A stretch of DNA of 64,000 bases from RYN-230 sp963768945 (GTDB taxonomy: Bacteria; Actinomycetota; Actinomycetes; Streptosporangiales; Streptosporangiaceae): positions 1 through 64,000 of the forward strand of contig CAVYJW010000004.1 in NCBI GenBank assembly GCA_963768945.1, in the 5' to 3' direction. Positions within the stretch are counted from its first letter, which is position 1. The number at the start of each line of letters is the position of its first letter. Shown one piece after another: positions 25,390 through 33,759 of the stretch. Position numbers and translations under genes: made by a program. The notes under the pieces were generated by a model, which was given only the letters and a program-made list of their open reading frames with translations, did not search any database and was not told where the DNA came from.

Positions 25390-26566
25390 CAACGTCGCCA
25401 TCCCGGCCGGTTTCGCCTGGAGCTCACCGTTCACCAAATGGCAGGGCGCCCTCGCCGAGGTATCCAGCCTCGACCTGGCGGCCGACGTCACCGCCCGGGC
25501 CCTGGCCGGCCGCGGGCTCGATCCAGCCGACATCAAGGAGCTCATCCTGGGCTGGACCGTTCCCCAGCCCGACATCTTTTATGGTGCGCCACTGCTCGCC
25601 GCCCGGATCGGCGCAGCCGGGGTGAGCGGGCCGATGATCAGCCAGGCGTGCGCAACGTCCGTGGCCTGCCTCGATGCCGCCGCTGCCCGGGTCAGCGCGG
25701 GCGGCAGCATGACGCTGGTTGCCACGACCGACCGGACCAGCAACGGCCCGCAGGTCCTCTACCCCCAGCCGGGAGCGCAGGGCGGTGCGCCACTGTCCAC
25801 CCACTGGGTCCTCGACAGCTTTGCCAGGGATCCGTGGGCATCGACGTCCATGCTGCAGGCCGGCGACACGGTGGCCCGGGAAGGCTCAGTGTCCCGGGCC
25901 GAACTCGATGAACTCGCGGCGATGCGCTCCGCGCAGTACCAGAAATCACTGGCTGACGATCGCGCCTTCCAGCGCCGGTACATGGTCGAGGCACAGGTTC
26001 AGCAGCGGCGGAAAACCTCGGTCGTCGATACCGACGAGGGGATCCGCCCGGTGGTCCTGGGAGAGATCACCGGCCTCCGCCCGGCCGGCCCTGACGGGCT
26101 GCACACCTTCGCCACGCAGACGCATCCTGCCGATGGCTGCGCCGGCGCGATCGTGACCACCACCGGGCAGGCACGCGAAATGAGCCAGGGCGAGGGAGTC
26201 GCCACCATCCTTTCCGCAGGTTTCTCGCGTGTCCGCAAGACGCACATGCCGGAAGCGCCGGTACCGGCCGCCCGCGCGGCGCTCGATGACGCGGGACTGA
26301 CATTCGGTCAGCTCGACGCCGTGACGACGCACAACCCGTTCGCGATCAACGACATTTACTTTTCAAGGCAGACCGGATATCCGCTCGACCGTATGAACGC
26401 TTACGGATGCAGCCTCATCTTCGGCCACCCTCAGGCACCGACCGGCTTGCGCTCGGTCACCGAGCTGATTGAGGAACTCCGTCTCCGGGGCGGCGGTACC
26501 GGGCTCTTCACCGGCTGCGCCGCCGGCGACACCGGCGCTGCCATTGTCATCCGCGTTCACGACTAG
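25379..26566 (+). CDS. Divergent thiolase
   Basis: A 395-residue thiolase-superfamily protein. The nucleophile is Cys91 in SQACATSVACLDAA. GCSLIFGHPQAPTG replaces the usual GGAIALGHPxGAxG, and LFTGCAAGDTGAAIVI replaces CIGGGQGxAxxxE, keeping the Cys. The motif normally NEAFA is here NPFAIND. The fold and cysteines are kept, but the loops around the CoA and acyl sites differ, suggesting a bulky or aromatic acyl group. Predicted role: thiolytic cleavage of the beta-ketoacyl-CoA made by the upstream ligase, giving an acyl-CoA (for example benzoyl-CoA) and acetyl-CoA. The ATG at 25379 overlaps the ligase gene, and the natural N-terminus MRYSNVAIP begins there. Confidence 0.82.
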   Translation: MRYSNVAIPAGFAWSSPFTKWQGALAEVSSLDLAADVTARALAGRGLDPADIKELILGWTVPQPDIFYGAPLLAARIGAAGVSGPMISQACATSVACLDAAAARVSAGGSMTLVATTDRTSNGPQVLYPQPGAQGGAPLSTHWVLDSFARDPWASTSMLQAGDTVAREGSVSRAELDELAAMRSAQYQKSLADDRAFQRRYMVEAQVQQRRKTSVVDTDEGIRPVVLGEITGLRPAGPDGLHTFATQTHPADGCAGAIVTTTGQAREMSQGEGVATILSAGFSRVRKTHMPEAPVPAARAALDDAGLTFGQLDAVTTHNPFAINDIYFSRQTGYPLDRMNAYGCSLIFGHPQAPTGLRSVTELIEELRLRGGGTGLFTGCAAGDTGAAIVIRVHD

Positions 26567-26574
26567 TAACGGAT

Positions 26575-26613
26575 ACACCGTGCGCACGTGAGAGTACATC
26601 GTGTGCACATGAG
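26575..26613. repeat. Two imperfect 18-base direct repeats, period 21
   Basis: ACACCGTGCGCACGTGAG (26575-26592) and ACATCGTGTGCACATGAG (26596-26613) match at 15 of 18 positions. Each copy contains a short palindrome around GTGCGCAC or TGTGCACA. They lie in the 61-base gap between the convergent thiolase and SDR genes. A GCGCGC-TT-GCGCGC mini-hairpin follows at 26615-26628. They could be a protein-binding pair or a terminator relic. Confidence 0.45.
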
Positions 26614-26627
26614 GGCGCGCTTGCGCG

Positions 26628-27461
26628 CTACATGTCCAGACCGCCGTTGACCCCCCAGACCTGGCCGGTGATATACCCGGCGGCGTCGGCGGCGAGGAAG
26701 TGGACAACACGCGCAACCTCTTCCGGCTCCGCGACACGGCCCATGGGGATCTGAGACCTGATCTTCTCGAGAACTTTCTCCGGCACCTCCTCGAGCATCT
26801 CCGTGGCGACGTAGCCCGGGGTGACCGTGTTGACCGTGATGCTGACCCTGTTGCCGCTAAGCTTTCCCGAGCGGCCCAGATGGAACATTGCCTCACGCGC
26901 AAACGCCTTTGTCAGGCCGAAGAGACCTGACTTCGACGCCGCGTAGTTGGCCTGGCCGATGCTGCCCATCTCCCCGATCACCGACGAGACATTGATGATG
27001 CGGCCCGTGCCGCGCTCGAGCATATGCGCCAGCGCAGCCTGGGAAAGGTAGAAGACGCCGGAGAGGTTGACGGACAGCACCTTGTTCCAGCTGTCGTCGG
27101 TCATCTTGGCGATCGTGGCGTCGCTTGTGATGCCCGCGTTGTTGACGAGAATGTCGAGCCGTCCGTGCTGCTTGATGACCTCGCCGACCACACGCCGGCA
27201 GTCGTCGCCAGAGGCGATGTTGCCCTGGTGCAGCGTTATCTTGACGCCGTCATCGACGTGCTTGGAGCGGAATTCTTCCGCGAAAGCCTCGGCCCTGGCC
27301 AGGTTGCCGCCGTAGCCGGCGGCGATCGTGGCGCCCTGGCGCGCCAAGCTCTGGGAGATCGCGGCGCCGATGCCGCGCGTGCCCCCTGTGACGAAGGCGA
27401 CCCGGCCGATGAGCTTGCCCTCGGGTGATAGTGCGGCGGCGATCGTGTCAGAGCTGGTCAT
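26628..27461 (-). CDS. Short-chain dehydrogenase/reductase (acetoacetyl-CoA reductase-like)
   Basis: A 277-residue classical SDR. The cofactor motif TGGTRGIGAA is at residues 25-34, NNAG at 107-110, and the catalytic triad is Ser159/160, Tyr173 and Lys177 (YAASK). The overall pattern (VNLSGVFYLSQAAL and INVSSVIGEMGSIGQANYAASK) is closest to PhaB/FabG-type 3-ketoacyl-CoA reductases. In the context of a ketone pathway it could instead oxidise a secondary alcohol (the 1-phenylethanol dehydrogenase of the ethylbenzene pathway is also an SDR). I cannot choose between these from sequence. Convergent with the thiolase gene. Confidence 0.83.
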   Translation of the reverse strand: MTSSDTIAAALSPEGKLIGRVAFVTGGTRGIGAAISQSLARQGATIAAGYGGNLARAEAFAEEFRSKHVDDGVKITLHQGNIASGDDCRRVVGEVIKQHGRLDILVNNAGITSDATIAKMTDDSWNKVLSVNLSGVFYLSQAALAHMLERGTGRIINVSSVIGEMGSIGQANYAASKSGLFGLTKAFAREAMFHLGRSGKLSGNRVSITVNTVTPGYVATEMLEEVPEKVLEKIRSQIPMGRVAEPEEVARVVHFLAADAAGYITGQVWGVNGGLDM

Positions 27462-27623
27462 CGGTGGGATCCTGTCCTGAATCGCAGGGTAAAGATCCCA
27501 CTCTGCCAGCGGCCTTCACGTCTTCACAAGGGACCAACGGCCCGGCAGGTCCCGTCATATCCCCAGCCCACCGCAGTCACGCCCGGAACGATCGTGGGCC
27601 GGCCCGCCCGTGTAGCAGGTTGG

Positions 27624-27657
27624 GCGCAGGGGCCGGGCGGTGGCCCGGGCCCTGCGC
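27624..27657 (-). terminator. Terminator-like hairpin after the aldehyde dehydrogenase gene
   Basis: GCGCAGGGGCCGGGC and GCCCGGGCCCTGCGC pair almost completely around a GGTG-type loop. The structure begins 11 bases past the stop codon of the minus-strand aldehyde dehydrogenase gene. There is no T-run, as is common in GC-rich actinomycetes. Confidence 0.65.
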
Positions 27658-27667
27658 TTGGCCTGGT

Positions 27668-29155
27668 TTACAGCTGGGTGGTGACGGCTTTGACTTCGGT
27701 GTAGTTGTTGAGTACTTCGTGGCCCATTTCGCGGCCCCAGCCGGATTGCTTGTAGCCGCCGAAGGGGAGTGCGGCGTCGAAGACGTTGTAGCAGTTGATC
27801 CAGACTGTGCCGGCCCGGAGTTTTTTGGCCAGGGCGTGGGCTTTGGAGATGTCTTTGGTCCAGATGCCGGCGCCGAGGCCGTATTCGCTGTCGTTGGCCT
27901 GGGCTGCGATCTCGTCCAGGTCGGTGAACGGCGCGGCGACCACGACCGGGCCGAAGATTTCCTCGCGGACTACTTTCATGCCGCTGTGGGTGTTGATCAG
28001 CACGGTGGGCTCGATGAAGAAGCCGCGGTCGCCGAACTTGCCGCCGCCGGCCAGCGCGGTGGCGCCTTCTTCCTTGCCGGAGGCCAGGAACCCGCTGACC
28101 CGCTGGAACTGCTCCTCAGAGACCAGCGGGCCCATCTGGGTGCCGACTTCCATCCCGGAGCCCAGCTTGATCGACTTGGCGATCTCGGCGACCCCGTCGA
28201 CGACCTCGTCGAACCGGCTCTGGTGGACGAACAGGCGTGACCCGGCCACGCAGCACTGGCCGTGGTTGAAGAAGATCGCGTTGGCCGCGCCCTCGACCGC
28301 GCCGTCCACCGCGTCCTCGAAGACGATGTTGGGGCTCTTGCCGCCCAGTTCCAGGGTGAGCTTCTTCAGGTTGCTGGCCCCGGCAGCCGCCACGATCAGC
28401 TTCCCGACCTCGGTGGACCCGGTGAACGCGACCTTGTCCACGTCCATGTGCGCGGCCAGCGCCGCCCCGGCGGTCTCACCGAAGCCGGGGACCACGTTGA
28501 CCACGCCGTCGGGCACGCCGGCCTCGGCGATCAGCTCCGCCAGCCGCAGCGCGGTCAGCGGGGTCTGCTCGGCGGGCTTGAGGACCACGCAGTTCCCGGT
28601 GGCCAGCGCCGGGCCGAGTTTCCACGCCGCCATCAGCAGCGGGAAGTTCCACGGGATGATCTGCCCGACCACCCCGAGCGGCTCACGCAGCGTATAGGAA
28701 TGGAAATTCGCGCCCGGCATGTAGGGCACCGAGATATTGATCGTGTTGCCCTCGATCTTGGTAGCCCACCCGGCCATGTACTGGAACAGGTCAGCAGCCA
28801 GCGGCACGTCCGCCGCCTGCGCCACCGCGAACGGCTTGCCGTTATCCAGCGACTCCAGCTGGGCAAGCTCATCGGTGTGCTGCAAGATCAGCTCACCGAT
28901 CCGCCAGATGATCCGGCCCCGCTCCGACGGGGTCATCCGGCCCCACGGCCCCTCGAACGCGCTGCGCGCCGCCCGCACCGCCCGGCCGATATCCTCCGCG
29001 TCCCCCTCCGCGACCCGGGCCAGCGTCTCACCCGTCGCCGGGTTCGGGGTCTCGAAAGTCCGGCCCGACGCCGCGTCCGACCACTGCCCATTGATGAACA
29101 GCTGCCGCGGGGTCGCTATGAACTCCTCTACGTTGCGGTCCAGGGTCACACTCAT
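27668..29155 (-). CDS. NAD(P)-dependent aldehyde dehydrogenase
   Basis: A 495-residue aldehyde dehydrogenase. QIIPWNFPLLMAAWKLGPAL (residues about 155-175) is the NAD site region, TLELGGKSP holds the general base Glu near 270, and the nucleophile Cys lies in FFNHGQCCVAGSR near residue 300. The family oxidises aldehydes to acids. As the divergent neighbour of an alcohol dehydrogenase operon, its substrate is probably the aldehyde made by DhaT/Mno, for example 3-hydroxypropanal, propanal or formaldehyde-like products. Start choice: ATG 29155 has GAGGGAG 12 bases upstream, while ATG 29167 has no spacer; family alignment allows both. A strong hairpin follows the stop. Confidence 0.9.
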   Translation of the reverse strand: MSVTLDRNVEEFIATPRQLFINGQWSDAASGRTFETPNPATGETLARVAEGDAEDIGRAVRAARSAFEGPWGRMTPSERGRIIWRIGELILQHTDELAQLESLDNGKPFAVAQAADVPLAADLFQYMAGWATKIEGNTINISVPYMPGANFHSYTLREPLGVVGQIIPWNFPLLMAAWKLGPALATGNCVVLKPAEQTPLTALRLAELIAEAGVPDGVVNVVPGFGETAGAALAAHMDVDKVAFTGSTEVGKLIVAAAGASNLKKLTLELGGKSPNIVFEDAVDGAVEGAANAIFFNHGQCCVAGSRLFVHQSRFDEVVDGVAEIAKSIKLGSGMEVGTQMGPLVSEEQFQRVSGFLASGKEEGATALAGGGKFGDRGFFIEPTVLINTHSGMKVVREEIFGPVVVAAPFTDLDEIAAQANDSEYGLGAGIWTKDISKAHALAKKLRAGTVWINCYNVFDAALPFGGYKQSGWGREMGHEVLNNYTEVKAVTTQL

Positions 29156-29390
29156 GTGGATGCTCATCTCCCTCGATGGCACGGGTCAGGCAGGCCAGCC
29201 CATTGTGGCCAGCCGCGATCACCGTGCGGGCCACGGCCTGCAGGTCGGGGCATATTTCTGCTTATTCTCCAGCGGGTCGCGCGCCAGGACAGCTACCCAA
29301 CTGGACGGGCCAAGCCGCCCAGGAGGACGGTGTCGCTACCACCGGGCCACCCCCCGGCCGCCGGTCCTGGAAATGCCGGCATCCCAGATT

Positions 29391-29402
29391 CCGGATAACG
29401 GC
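29391..29402 (+). promoter_or_regulatory. Shared 12-base element CCGGATARCGGC (copy 1)
   Basis: CCGGATAACGGC lies 39 bases upstream of the dhaT-type start codon. A near-identical copy (CCGGATAGCGGC at 37990-38001) lies in the mno/mftA intergenic region. Because the dhaT operon encodes an MnoR-like regulator and MnoS/MnoR of mycobacteria control alcohol-oxidation genes, these are candidate regulator sites. Inference from repetition only. Confidence 0.35.
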
Positions 29403-29441
29403 GTAACGTGGGTGCCAGTCGCTATACGGGCAGGAGTTCCG

Positions 29442-30707
29442 ATGCCCCTTCCACCGGAGAGCCAGGGCGACTGGCCGGGTGCCAACTCCTGCCGCGATCA
29501 AGCCACCGGCCAGCCGTCCCGCGCGCGACCGGACCAGGCGCAGAGCTCCAGCTCCTCTGTCCGCCTGGCGAAGTTCCATGCTCCGGAGATCCTTTTCGGG
29601 CCTGGCGCGCTGGCGGAACTCGGTCACTGCGCGGCGCGGCTTGGTGCGCGCCGGCCGTTCCTGGTCACCGACCCAGGGCTGATCGAGGCGGGTTGGGTGG
29701 ATGAGGCCATCGCCTACTTGCGGCAGGGCGGGCTGCGCCAGGCAGTGTGGCATGACGTCACCCCCAATCCTAAGGACCACGAGATAGAAGCGGCCTTCCA
29801 GCGGTATGTCGAGAGCGGCAGCGACGTGATCATCGGGCTGGGCGGTGGCTCCTGCATCGACGCGGCGAAGGGCGTGGCAATCCTGTCCGGCAACGGCGGC
29901 CGGATTCTCGGCTTCGAGGGCGTGGACAAGGTCGTGCACCCCATCCCGCCCACCGTGATGGTGCCCTCGACTTCTGGCACGGGTGCGGACGTCTCGCAGT
30001 TCGCGGTCGTCACCGACACAGCAGCACGCATCAAGATCACCATCATCAGCCGGACGCTGGTCCCAGAGATCTCAGTGATCGACCCGCGCCTCTTGACCAC
30101 CATGCCGGAATGGCTCAACGCCGCCACCGGGCTGGATGCACTGACGCATGCGATTGAGGCATTCGTGTCCCGCGCGCACAACCTGCTGACCGACAGGCAT
30201 GCGCTGCATGCCGTCGAGTTGGTGGCCCGCAATCTGCTGCACACCCAGCTGCGGCCGAAGGAAACCAGCCTGCGCCTGGCCATGGCCCAGGGGTCGCTGG
30301 AGGCGGGCATGGCGTTCACCAATGCGATCCTGGGCGCAACGCACGCGATGAGCCACCAGGTTGGCGGGCTGCTTGACGCCCCGCACGGGCTGGTGAATGG
30401 TGTCCTGTTGCCCCACGTCATCAGGTTCAACGCCCAGGCCTGGCCGCAGCGGTTCGTTCCGCTGGCCGAGGCCGCCGGGATCAGCACCGAGGGCCTGCCG
30501 GCCCAGGAGGTGGCCCTGATCCTCGCCGAACGGGTACGCGAACTGGCCGACGAGGTCGGCGTGCCGAAGGGACTGAAAGCGCTGGGTGTCACCGAGGCCG
30601 TGCTGCCCCGGCTGGCCCGGACCACCTTGAAGGACGCCTGCCTGGCCACGAATCCCCGTGAAGCGAACCTACTGGACATCGAGGCGATTTTCCGGGCGGC
30701 CTTGTGA
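29442..30707 (+). CDS. Iron-type alcohol dehydrogenase (1,3-propanediol dehydrogenase-like, mycofactocin-associated)
   Basis: A 421-residue group III alcohol dehydrogenase. GLGGGSCIDAAKG (near residue 133) binds the nicotinamide nucleotide, and PSTSGTGADVSQFAVVTD follows. The metal ligands are expected in DALTHAIEAF, GATHAMSHQVGG and DAPHGLVNGVLLPHV. Its neighbours (histidine kinase and NarL-type regulator in the same operon, NDMA-type methanol dehydrogenase convergent) reproduce the mycobacterial mno locus, where the corresponding DhaT oxidises 1,3-propanediol and other alcohols. Such enzymes keep NAD(H) tightly bound and need mycofactocin as the exchangeable electron carrier. ATG 29442 has AGGAG six bases upstream; the frame is open much farther but lacks family similarity there. 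Confidence 0.85.
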   Translation: MPLPPESQGDWPGANSCRDQATGQPSRARPDQAQSSSSSVRLAKFHAPEILFGPGALAELGHCAARLGARRPFLVTDPGLIEAGWVDEAIAYLRQGGLRQAVWHDVTPNPKDHEIEAAFQRYVESGSDVIIGLGGGSCIDAAKGVAILSGNGGRILGFEGVDKVVHPIPPTVMVPSTSGTGADVSQFAVVTDTAARIKITIISRTLVPEISVIDPRLLTTMPEWLNAATGLDALTHAIEAFVSRAHNLLTDRHALHAVELVARNLLHTQLRPKETSLRLAMAQGSLEAGMAFTNAILGATHAMSHQVGGLLDAPHGLVNGVLLPHVIRFNAQAWPQRFVPLAEAAGISTEGLPAQEVALILAERVRELADEVGVPKGLKALGVTEAVLPRLARTTLKDACLATNPREANLLDIEAIFRAAL

Positions 30708-32125
30708 CCGGAGAGACCGCGTCAGGAGGCGATGCTCGTCCGGGCGAGGACCTGGAGGTCCTGACCGGCCTTCGCTCCGGCAAGCGCTCGTTCTACCCCG
30801 AGTACAGGCGGTCCGCCGAGCGCCTTGAGCACGCCGTGCAAGCGCTGGACGGTATCTCCCGCGCCCTGGTGCGCACGGCAGCCGGTCCCCGGACGCTGGT
30901 CGAGTGGGTGGTGCGGACGGCGACGGCCCACCTGCAAGCCGAATGGCTGCTGTTCGTGGTGGCCGACGGATCCCTGCCTGCCGCGCGCCCGCGCTTTCTC
31001 GCGGTGACCGGCGGCGAGCTGATCGACGACGAGAGCAGGCTGCCAGCCGACGTGCGGGAGCACCTGGCCGTGCTGCGCGGTCGTCCCTGGGAGGTCGAGT
31101 CGCCGGCCAGCGGCCAGGGATGGGTGCGGGTATCGATGACCCTGGATGATGAGCCCGTCGGTGGGATCGCGGCGCGGCCGGGCAGCGGGCTGGAAGTCGC
31201 CGCCACCGATCGTGCCCTGTTGCGGGTGCTGGCCAACCAGGCCGCCGTGGCGTTGCACAACTCATTCCTGTTCCACGCGACCACCCAGCTGCGTGGCCGC
31301 AGCGAGCAGCTCTACGACGCGACCACGCAGCACGCCAGGGATCTTGCCGCGCGAAGCGCAGAGCTGGCCGAGACGCAGCAACAGCTCTTCGCGGCGCTGC
31401 AGCGGCAGGCGCTCGACGGCGAGCGGCACCGCATGGCGCGAGAACTGCACGACAGCGTGACCCAGTCCGTGCTGTCCATCGGCATGATCATCGAGGTATG
31501 CCGGGCTGAGATGGAGAGCATGGGAGGCCCGGCCGGGCAGATTGCCGAGCGCCTGCTCCCCGCCAAGGACCTCACACGGCACGTGGCCGAGCAGCTGCGC
31601 GCTGCGATCTACGCGCTGCACCAGGCTGCCAACGAGTCGCCGGGCCCGCTGCCGGTCATGCTGCAGCGGCTGTGCGCGGTGCACCGGCCCGCCGGCATGC
31701 AGGTCAAGGTGATGCTGGACGGAAGCCCGGCCCTGCTGCCTCCCGAAGTCGAGCAGTCCATGCTGCAGTGGACCGGGGAGGCATTGTTCAACGCTGTAAC
31801 GCATGGCAAGGCCACCCGGGCACTGGTCCGGCTGCGTTACCTGGACGGCGCGGTAACCATCAGCGTGTCCGACAACGGGACCGGCGACCCGGCACAGCTA
31901 CGCCGAGCCCTGCGGCTGTCCAGCGGGACGGACCTGTCCGGGCTTCATCGCGGGCTGGCGAACATGCTGGAGAGGGCGGTGGAACTCGGCGGAACGCAGT
32001 CCATCCGTCGCTCTCGATCAGGTGGCGTGCTGCTTCGGCTGGCCATCCCGCTGCCCCTGCCCCTGCCCAGGCCCGGGGAGCCGGGCAGCGGGCAGCCGAC
32101 GGAGGGATGCGGCGGCGATGCGTGA
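30704..32125 (+). CDS. mnoS: Cytoplasmic sensor histidine kinase, MnoS-like
   Basis: A 473-residue NarL-partner kinase without membrane segments. Residues about 45-190 resemble a GAF sensory domain, residues 195-235 form a coiled coil rich in Gln/Ala/Leu, and the phosphorylated His is His249 in RHRMARELHDSVTQ (HisKA_3). The ATPase core follows with the N box near GEALFNAVTHGKA and the G1 box VSDNGTG. In Mycolicibacterium smegmatis the MnoS/MnoR pair senses 1,3-propanediol and activates the adjacent alcohol dehydrogenase genes; the same gene order here supports the assignment. The GTG start overlaps the stop of the dehydrogenase gene, and the 3' end overlaps the regulator gene by 8 bases. Confidence 0.8.
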   Translation: MTGETASGGDARPGEDLEVLTGLRSGKRSFYPEYRRSAERLEHAVQALDGISRALVRTAAGPRTLVEWVVRTATAHLQAEWLLFVVADGSLPAARPRFLAVTGGELIDDESRLPADVREHLAVLRGRPWEVESPASGQGWVRVSMTLDDEPVGGIAARPGSGLEVAATDRALLRVLANQAAVALHNSFLFHATTQLRGRSEQLYDATTQHARDLAARSAELAETQQQLFAALQRQALDGERHRMARELHDSVTQSVLSIGMIIEVCRAEMESMGGPAGQIAERLLPAKDLTRHVAEQLRAAIYALHQAANESPGPLPVMLQRLCAVHRPAGMQVKVMLDGSPALLPPEVEQSMLQWTGEALFNAVTHGKATRALVRLRYLDGAVTISVSDNGTGDPAQLRRALRLSSGTDLSGLHRGLANMLERAVELGGTQSIRRSRSGGVLLRLAIPLPLPLPRPGEPGSGQPTEGCGGDA

Positions 32126-32804
32126 GGGGCAACCGACGGGGCCGCAGGCGGATGGCGAGGCCCTGGTCACGATCGTGCTCATCGACGATCACGCAATTCT
32201 CCGGCAGGGCCTGCGCTCGTTGCTGGAACGCGAACACGACCTGCAGGTCGTCGGCGAGGCCAGCTCGCCGGGCGAGGCACTGGCCGTCGTGCAGCGGACC
32301 CGCCCGGCGATCGTGCTGCTTGACATGAAGCTGTCCCCCGGGTCGGACAACGACGGGCTTGGCCTGTGTGCTCAGCTGACCAAGCGATATCCCGGGCTGG
32401 GGGTTCTCGTGCTCTCTACGTTCGTGGACGACGCGCTGGTGGTGAGCGCAGTTCAGCACGGGGCGTGCGGCTACGTGGTCAAGGATGTTGACACCCAGGA
32501 ACTGGTGCGGTCAATCCGCTTGGTCGCCCAGAACGGGAGCGCGTTCGACTCCCGCTCGGCAGCGGCCATGATGCGGTCGATCCACGCCCCGCAGGCACCC
32601 TCACCGCTGACCCAACGGGAGCTGAGCGTGCTGCGGCTGGTCGCGAACGGCCTGAGCAACCGGGGTATCGCCGCGCACCTGTACCTGTCGGAGACCACGG
32701 TGAAATTCCATGTCCGCAACATCATGCGGAAGCTGGATGCCACCAGCCGCGCCGAGGCGGTCTACAAGGCCACCAAGAACGGCCTGGACCTGACATCTGC
32801 CTGA
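32118..32804 (+). CDS. mnoR: NarL/LuxR-type response regulator, MnoR-like
   Basis: A 228-residue response regulator. The receiver domain (residues 17-135) has the acidic pocket LIDDH and the phospho-acceptor Asp69 in VLLDMKLSPGSDNDG; STF and the Lys in YVVKDVD complete the site. The C-terminal LuxR helix-turn-helix is PLTQRELSVLRLVANGLSNR to TTVKFHVRNIMRKLDA. ATG 32118 is preceded by GGAGGG. It would be phosphorylated by the upstream kinase and probably activates dhaT and mno; the repeated CCGGATARCGGC elements are possible binding sites. Its stop lies 20 bases from the stop of the convergent methyltransferase gene. Confidence 0.83.
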   Translation: MREGQPTGPQADGEALVTIVLIDDHAILRQGLRSLLEREHDLQVVGEASSPGEALAVVQRTRPAIVLLDMKLSPGSDNDGLGLCAQLTKRYPGLGVLVLSTFVDDALVVSAVQHGACGYVVKDVDTQELVRSIRLVAQNGSAFDSRSAAAMMRSIHAPQAPSPLTQRELSVLRLVANGLSNRGIAAHLYLSETTVKFHVRNIMRKLDATSRAEAVYKATKNGLDLTSA

Positions 32805-32823
32805 GCGCGGTGTCCCAGCTGGG

Positions 32824-33759
32824 CTATCCGACGTCGAGTACCAGCCAGCCTCCGTGGTATCGGTGCACGGAATGGAGACGGCCGGCCCGGGCGCCCAGCT
32901 CACTGAGCTGGCGCAGGTCAAAGGTACGGATGTGGCCGTAGGCGGTGACGGGCTCGTCCTCGACCGGTACGGCGACCACTACCTGGCGGCGGGCGACGCG
33001 GACCGCCTCGCTGATCACGGCGCTGCCGTGGTCGGGGCTGACGTGCTCCAGAAGGTGGATGACGCTGACCGTGTCGGCCCAGCGATCGGGCACCGGGATC
33101 CGCGCCGCATCACATACCAGGGTGCTCACTTGCAGCCCGCGTGCGGCGGCCATGGCCTTCAGCAGGCACATGCTGCCGCCGGACAAGTCGGACGCGGTCA
33201 CCGTGTTGGCCGGCCGCTCGGCCAGCAGCAGCGGGAGGAAGCCGTAGCAGGAGCCGACATCGAGGACCTGGCCGGAGGGAATGAGCTGCAGGGCGTGCGC
33301 ATACACGGGCGCGAAGCCACTGATCGTCGTCTGCCCAGGGCCGTTCGCCGTGTCCGGCGCCCGCCAGCACTGGCGGATCCGGGCCAGGGTGTTGCCGTAG
33401 AACGTGCCCCAGGCCAGTAGCGGGTCATCGATGCAGGAGCGCACGACGCCGGTGAATACCCGCTCGAAGACCTCCGCCCCGGACAGCCAGCCCGGCATGA
33501 ACAGCTCTTCGGCCAGCAGCCCGGCCACGTCGTTGTCGAGCTGGTCGGGGCGCAGCCAGTGGGTCACCTCGATCCGGCGGCCGCGTTCGGTCATGCGGAA
33601 ATGCTCGGTGCGGACCACCGGACCGGGGTTCTCGGCGCCGTTACGAGGCTGCTCGCCGCGGACCACGCTGACGAGGTAGTCGTCGTAGCGACCTGGCCGG
33701 CATGACGCGAACGGGTCGATGGTCTGCGGGAGTGACGGGATCCGGTTTAGCTCGGTCAT
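32824..33759 (-). CDS. mftM: SAM-dependent methyltransferase, MftM-like (mycofactocin glycan methylation)
   Basis: A 311-residue class I methyltransferase. Motif I is VLDVGSCYGFLPLLLA (residues about 160-175), motif II region NTVTASDLSGGS, and motif III-like VSVIHLLEHV. In mycobacteria the methyltransferase encoded inside the mno locus (MftM) adds a methyl group to the second glucose of the mycofactocin oligoglucan. The same position here, last gene of the mno-moxR-vwa operon and beside MnoS/MnoR, supports that function, and the mycofactocin glycosyltransferase gene is only 14 kb away. Its ATG overlaps the stop of the VWA gene (ATGA). Sequence alone proves only the methyltransferase fold. Confidence 0.7.
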   Translation of the reverse strand: MTELNRIPSLPQTIDPFASCRPGRYDDYLVSVVRGEQPRNGAENPGPVVRTEHFRMTERGRRIEVTHWLRPDQLDNDVAGLLAEELFMPGWLSGAEVFERVFTGVVRSCIDDPLLAWGTFYGNTLARIRQCWRAPDTANGPGQTTISGFAPVYAHALQLIPSGQVLDVGSCYGFLPLLLAERPANTVTASDLSGGSMCLLKAMAAARGLQVSTLVCDAARIPVPDRWADTVSVIHLLEHVSPDHGSAVISEAVRVARRQVVVAVPVEDEPVTAYGHIRTFDLRQLSELGARAGRLHSVHRYHGGWLVLDVG

